DNA of 23,355 nt. Source: JAVBOP01 sp031550405 (GTDB taxonomy: Bacteria; Bacteroidota; Ignavibacteria; Kapaibacteriales; UBA2268). The notes below the pieces were generated by a model. It worked only from the letters and a program-made list of their open reading frames with translations, ran no database searches and was not told the DNA's origin. The stretch covers positions 1-23,355 of the forward strand of contig JAVBOP010000106.1 of the NCBI GenBank assembly GCA_031550405.1, written 5' to 3'. Made by a program: the position numbers and the translations under genes. Position 1 is the stretch's first letter. Each line of letters starts with the position of its first letter. This document shows positions 21,599 through 23,355 of the stretch, piece by piece.

Positions 21599-23355
21599 AG
21601 ACTATAAGCAATTAGAGCTTGTTGCAAAAGAAACGCAGTGTACTATTGTTAAAGAAGTTGAATATATGCCTCTATGGTACATATTAACTACAACTAAAGA
21701 GGCAAAAGGCAATTCTCTTGATATGTCGAACCATTTTTCTGAAACAGAATTCTTTGATAAAATAGATCCAGGATTTATGTTTAAATATAAGAAATCTACA
21801 GTTACAGATCCCTATTATGTATCAGGGGAACAATGGGCATTAAACAACACTGTCAACGATAGCATTGATATTAATATTTGCGACATTTGGGATATTACAA
21901 AAGGCGACGGTGTTAAAGTAGCAATAATAGATGGAGGAATGATAGCAACTCATTGCGAAATTAAAGGCAAAGTTATTGCTTCCCATCAAATTTATACTCG
22001 TATTCCTCCACCTTACAGTCATCATGCCATTGAAATAGCTGGAATTATTGCGGCTGAACATAACGGAAAAATGATAGCAGGTATTGCTCCAGATGTTGAC
22101 TTGATAGATGTTAGCTATAATTTTCAAGATGTCTCACCAGATGAACCTCATTATTTAGCAAGCGGCATTAACTGGACTTGGAAAGAAACAGGAGGCGATG
22201 CTGACATAATAAGTTGTTCTTGGGGAGATGACGGAGGAAATAATCAAAACATGCATCACATTATTCTTGAAACTGCTATACAGAATGCATTAGACAGCGG
22301 ACGGAGCGGAAAAGGCTGTATCGTTGTTTTTGCATCTGGAAATAGCTCGCCAGCCTCAAACTATCCAGGCAATTATAATCCTGATATTTTATGTATAGGA
22401 GCAATCGGTACTTATGGAAATATTACTTCTTTTTCTGGATATTCAGGAGGAGTTGTTGATGTTGTAGCACCAGGCGAGATACTATTTACTTCCAGCTATA
22501 CAGATAGATATGACGATACACTTGTACTTGCTACAGGCACATCTTATGCAGCTCCGCATGTAGCTGGTGTTGCAGCATTGATGTTGTCATTAAATGACAA
22601 TTTGACGCATAGTCAAATTTCTACAATTATTGAGCAGACGGCAAGAGAGATAAGAACTGATATCTATGATTATGAAAATGTAACAGCACGTCCTAACGGT
22701 CTCTATAATCAAAAAATGGGTTACGGTTTAATAAATACTTGCGCTGCTACAAATGCAGTATTGGCAATACCTAACCATCATACCTATCATGAAACAATAT
22801 GCAAATCAGAGAGCAGTGGCAAGTATTCTCTGGATACGCTTACAATGCACGGTTTAAGTAACTTAACAGGTGCTAAGTGGTATTTTGCAGATACTACCGG
22901 TTCAGCAATTGATTCAAATAAAAGCAAATTACCAATTAGCCAATATCTTGATGAGCTGCCGGATACCGTTCAATACGTTGATATATATTTAAAATTGTCT
23001 AATGGTTCTATTCACCATTTTCAGCTAGATATAGTGAATGTGCCGAAGCTACTATCAGAGCGTTTTTTAGAAATGGCAGTAAATGGTACTTTGCCAGCAG
23101 GCATTATACTTAATACTAATGGCAAATCAGGCACTGTAGCACTTATGCCAAATAATTTGGACAGGAATATTTCATTTGCGTCATTTGGCTGCGGATTAAC
23201 CATAGCAGAGGTACGCGATACAAGCAGCTTTACCGATAAGCCAAGCATATCAAACGACAGCCTGCATTTCACGCTGAAACCGACAGCATGTTATGAAACA
23301 ATAAAGTTGAAGATGGATTGCAATGACTGTCCGGAAGTGTTTACGTTGAATGTAT
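21519..23355 (+). pseudogene. S8 (subtilisin-like) serine protease, catalytic part, runs off window
   Basis: The frame is open from 21519 to the window end (first ATG 21561). It begins with the end of the pro-region (SSYFYVKLKKAEDYKQL, MPLWYILTT). The subtilisin core follows. Numbering the restored protein, Asp252 is in VAIIDGGM, His283 in HHAIEIAGIIAAEHNG, the oxyanion Asn389 in VVFASGNSS, and Ser456 in ATGTSYAAPHVAGVAALM. Around the histidine the usual HGTxVAG reads HAIEIAG, so Gly and Thr are replaced. After the core, from about 22760, comes a beta-rich C-terminal region with cysteines. A T9SS sorting domain may follow beyond the window. The ATGA overlap with the lipoprotein gene suggests the two products work together. 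Without slippage this part has no signal peptide. Confidence 0.85.

Overview
The window is AT-rich DNA from a bacterium with a type IX secretion system (T9SS), that is, Bacteroidota or the wider Chlorobi/Ignavibacteria/Kapabacteria side of the FCB group. The evidence is: four proteins or remnants ending in a T9SS type A sorting domain, a DUF4835 (PorD-like) gene, repeated -7 promoter elements of the Bacteroidota form TAnnTTTG, and few Shine-Dalgarno sequences. The large choice-of-anchor-D/beta-propeller secreted proteins resemble those of Candidatus Kapabacteria, but that placement is inference.

Layout. Bases 1-95 are the tail of a secreted T9SS substrate. Bases 96-281 hold a perfect 30-bp palindrome and a ~97-bp MITE-like inverted-repeat element. 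gatA and an initiator tRNA lie on the minus strand (282-1895). Opposed, nearly overlapping promoters at 1909-1954 serve the tRNA and a plus-strand pair, a SAM methyltransferase and coaX (1978-3486). Behind coaX is a decayed T9SS gene tail, then a terminator and a new promoter. Bases 4034-12756 hold two very large T9SS substrates of related architecture with a rhomboid protease between them, followed closely by queF and queD. Bases 13567-14323 are an insertion-sequence graveyard: an IS3-family copy collapsed by an internal deletion, and an IS1-like relic. A DUF4835/PorD-like gene follows (14342-15286). On the minus strand come a nucleoid-associated protein gene split by an in-frame TGA, a GT4 glycosyltransferase, and the fatty-acid cluster fabG-acpP-fabF. 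A long leader with a 16-bp hairpin precedes a lipoprotein gene whose stop overlaps the start of a subtilisin-like (S8) protease. That protease gene is frameshifted at a run of seven A and runs off the end of the window.

How the parts work together. Housekeeping genes cover translation (gatA, tRNA-fMet), CoA (coaX), queuosine (queF, queD) and fatty acids (fabG, acpP, fabF). They alternate with secretion-related genes: T9SS cargo, the PorD-like factor, and the lipoprotein plus protease pair. The most unusual signal is a 13-base word, AAAAAATATTCAT, found exactly seven times on the two strands with several looser copies. It sits mostly at gene starts, at gene stops and in hairpins, and nothing in the gene list explains it.
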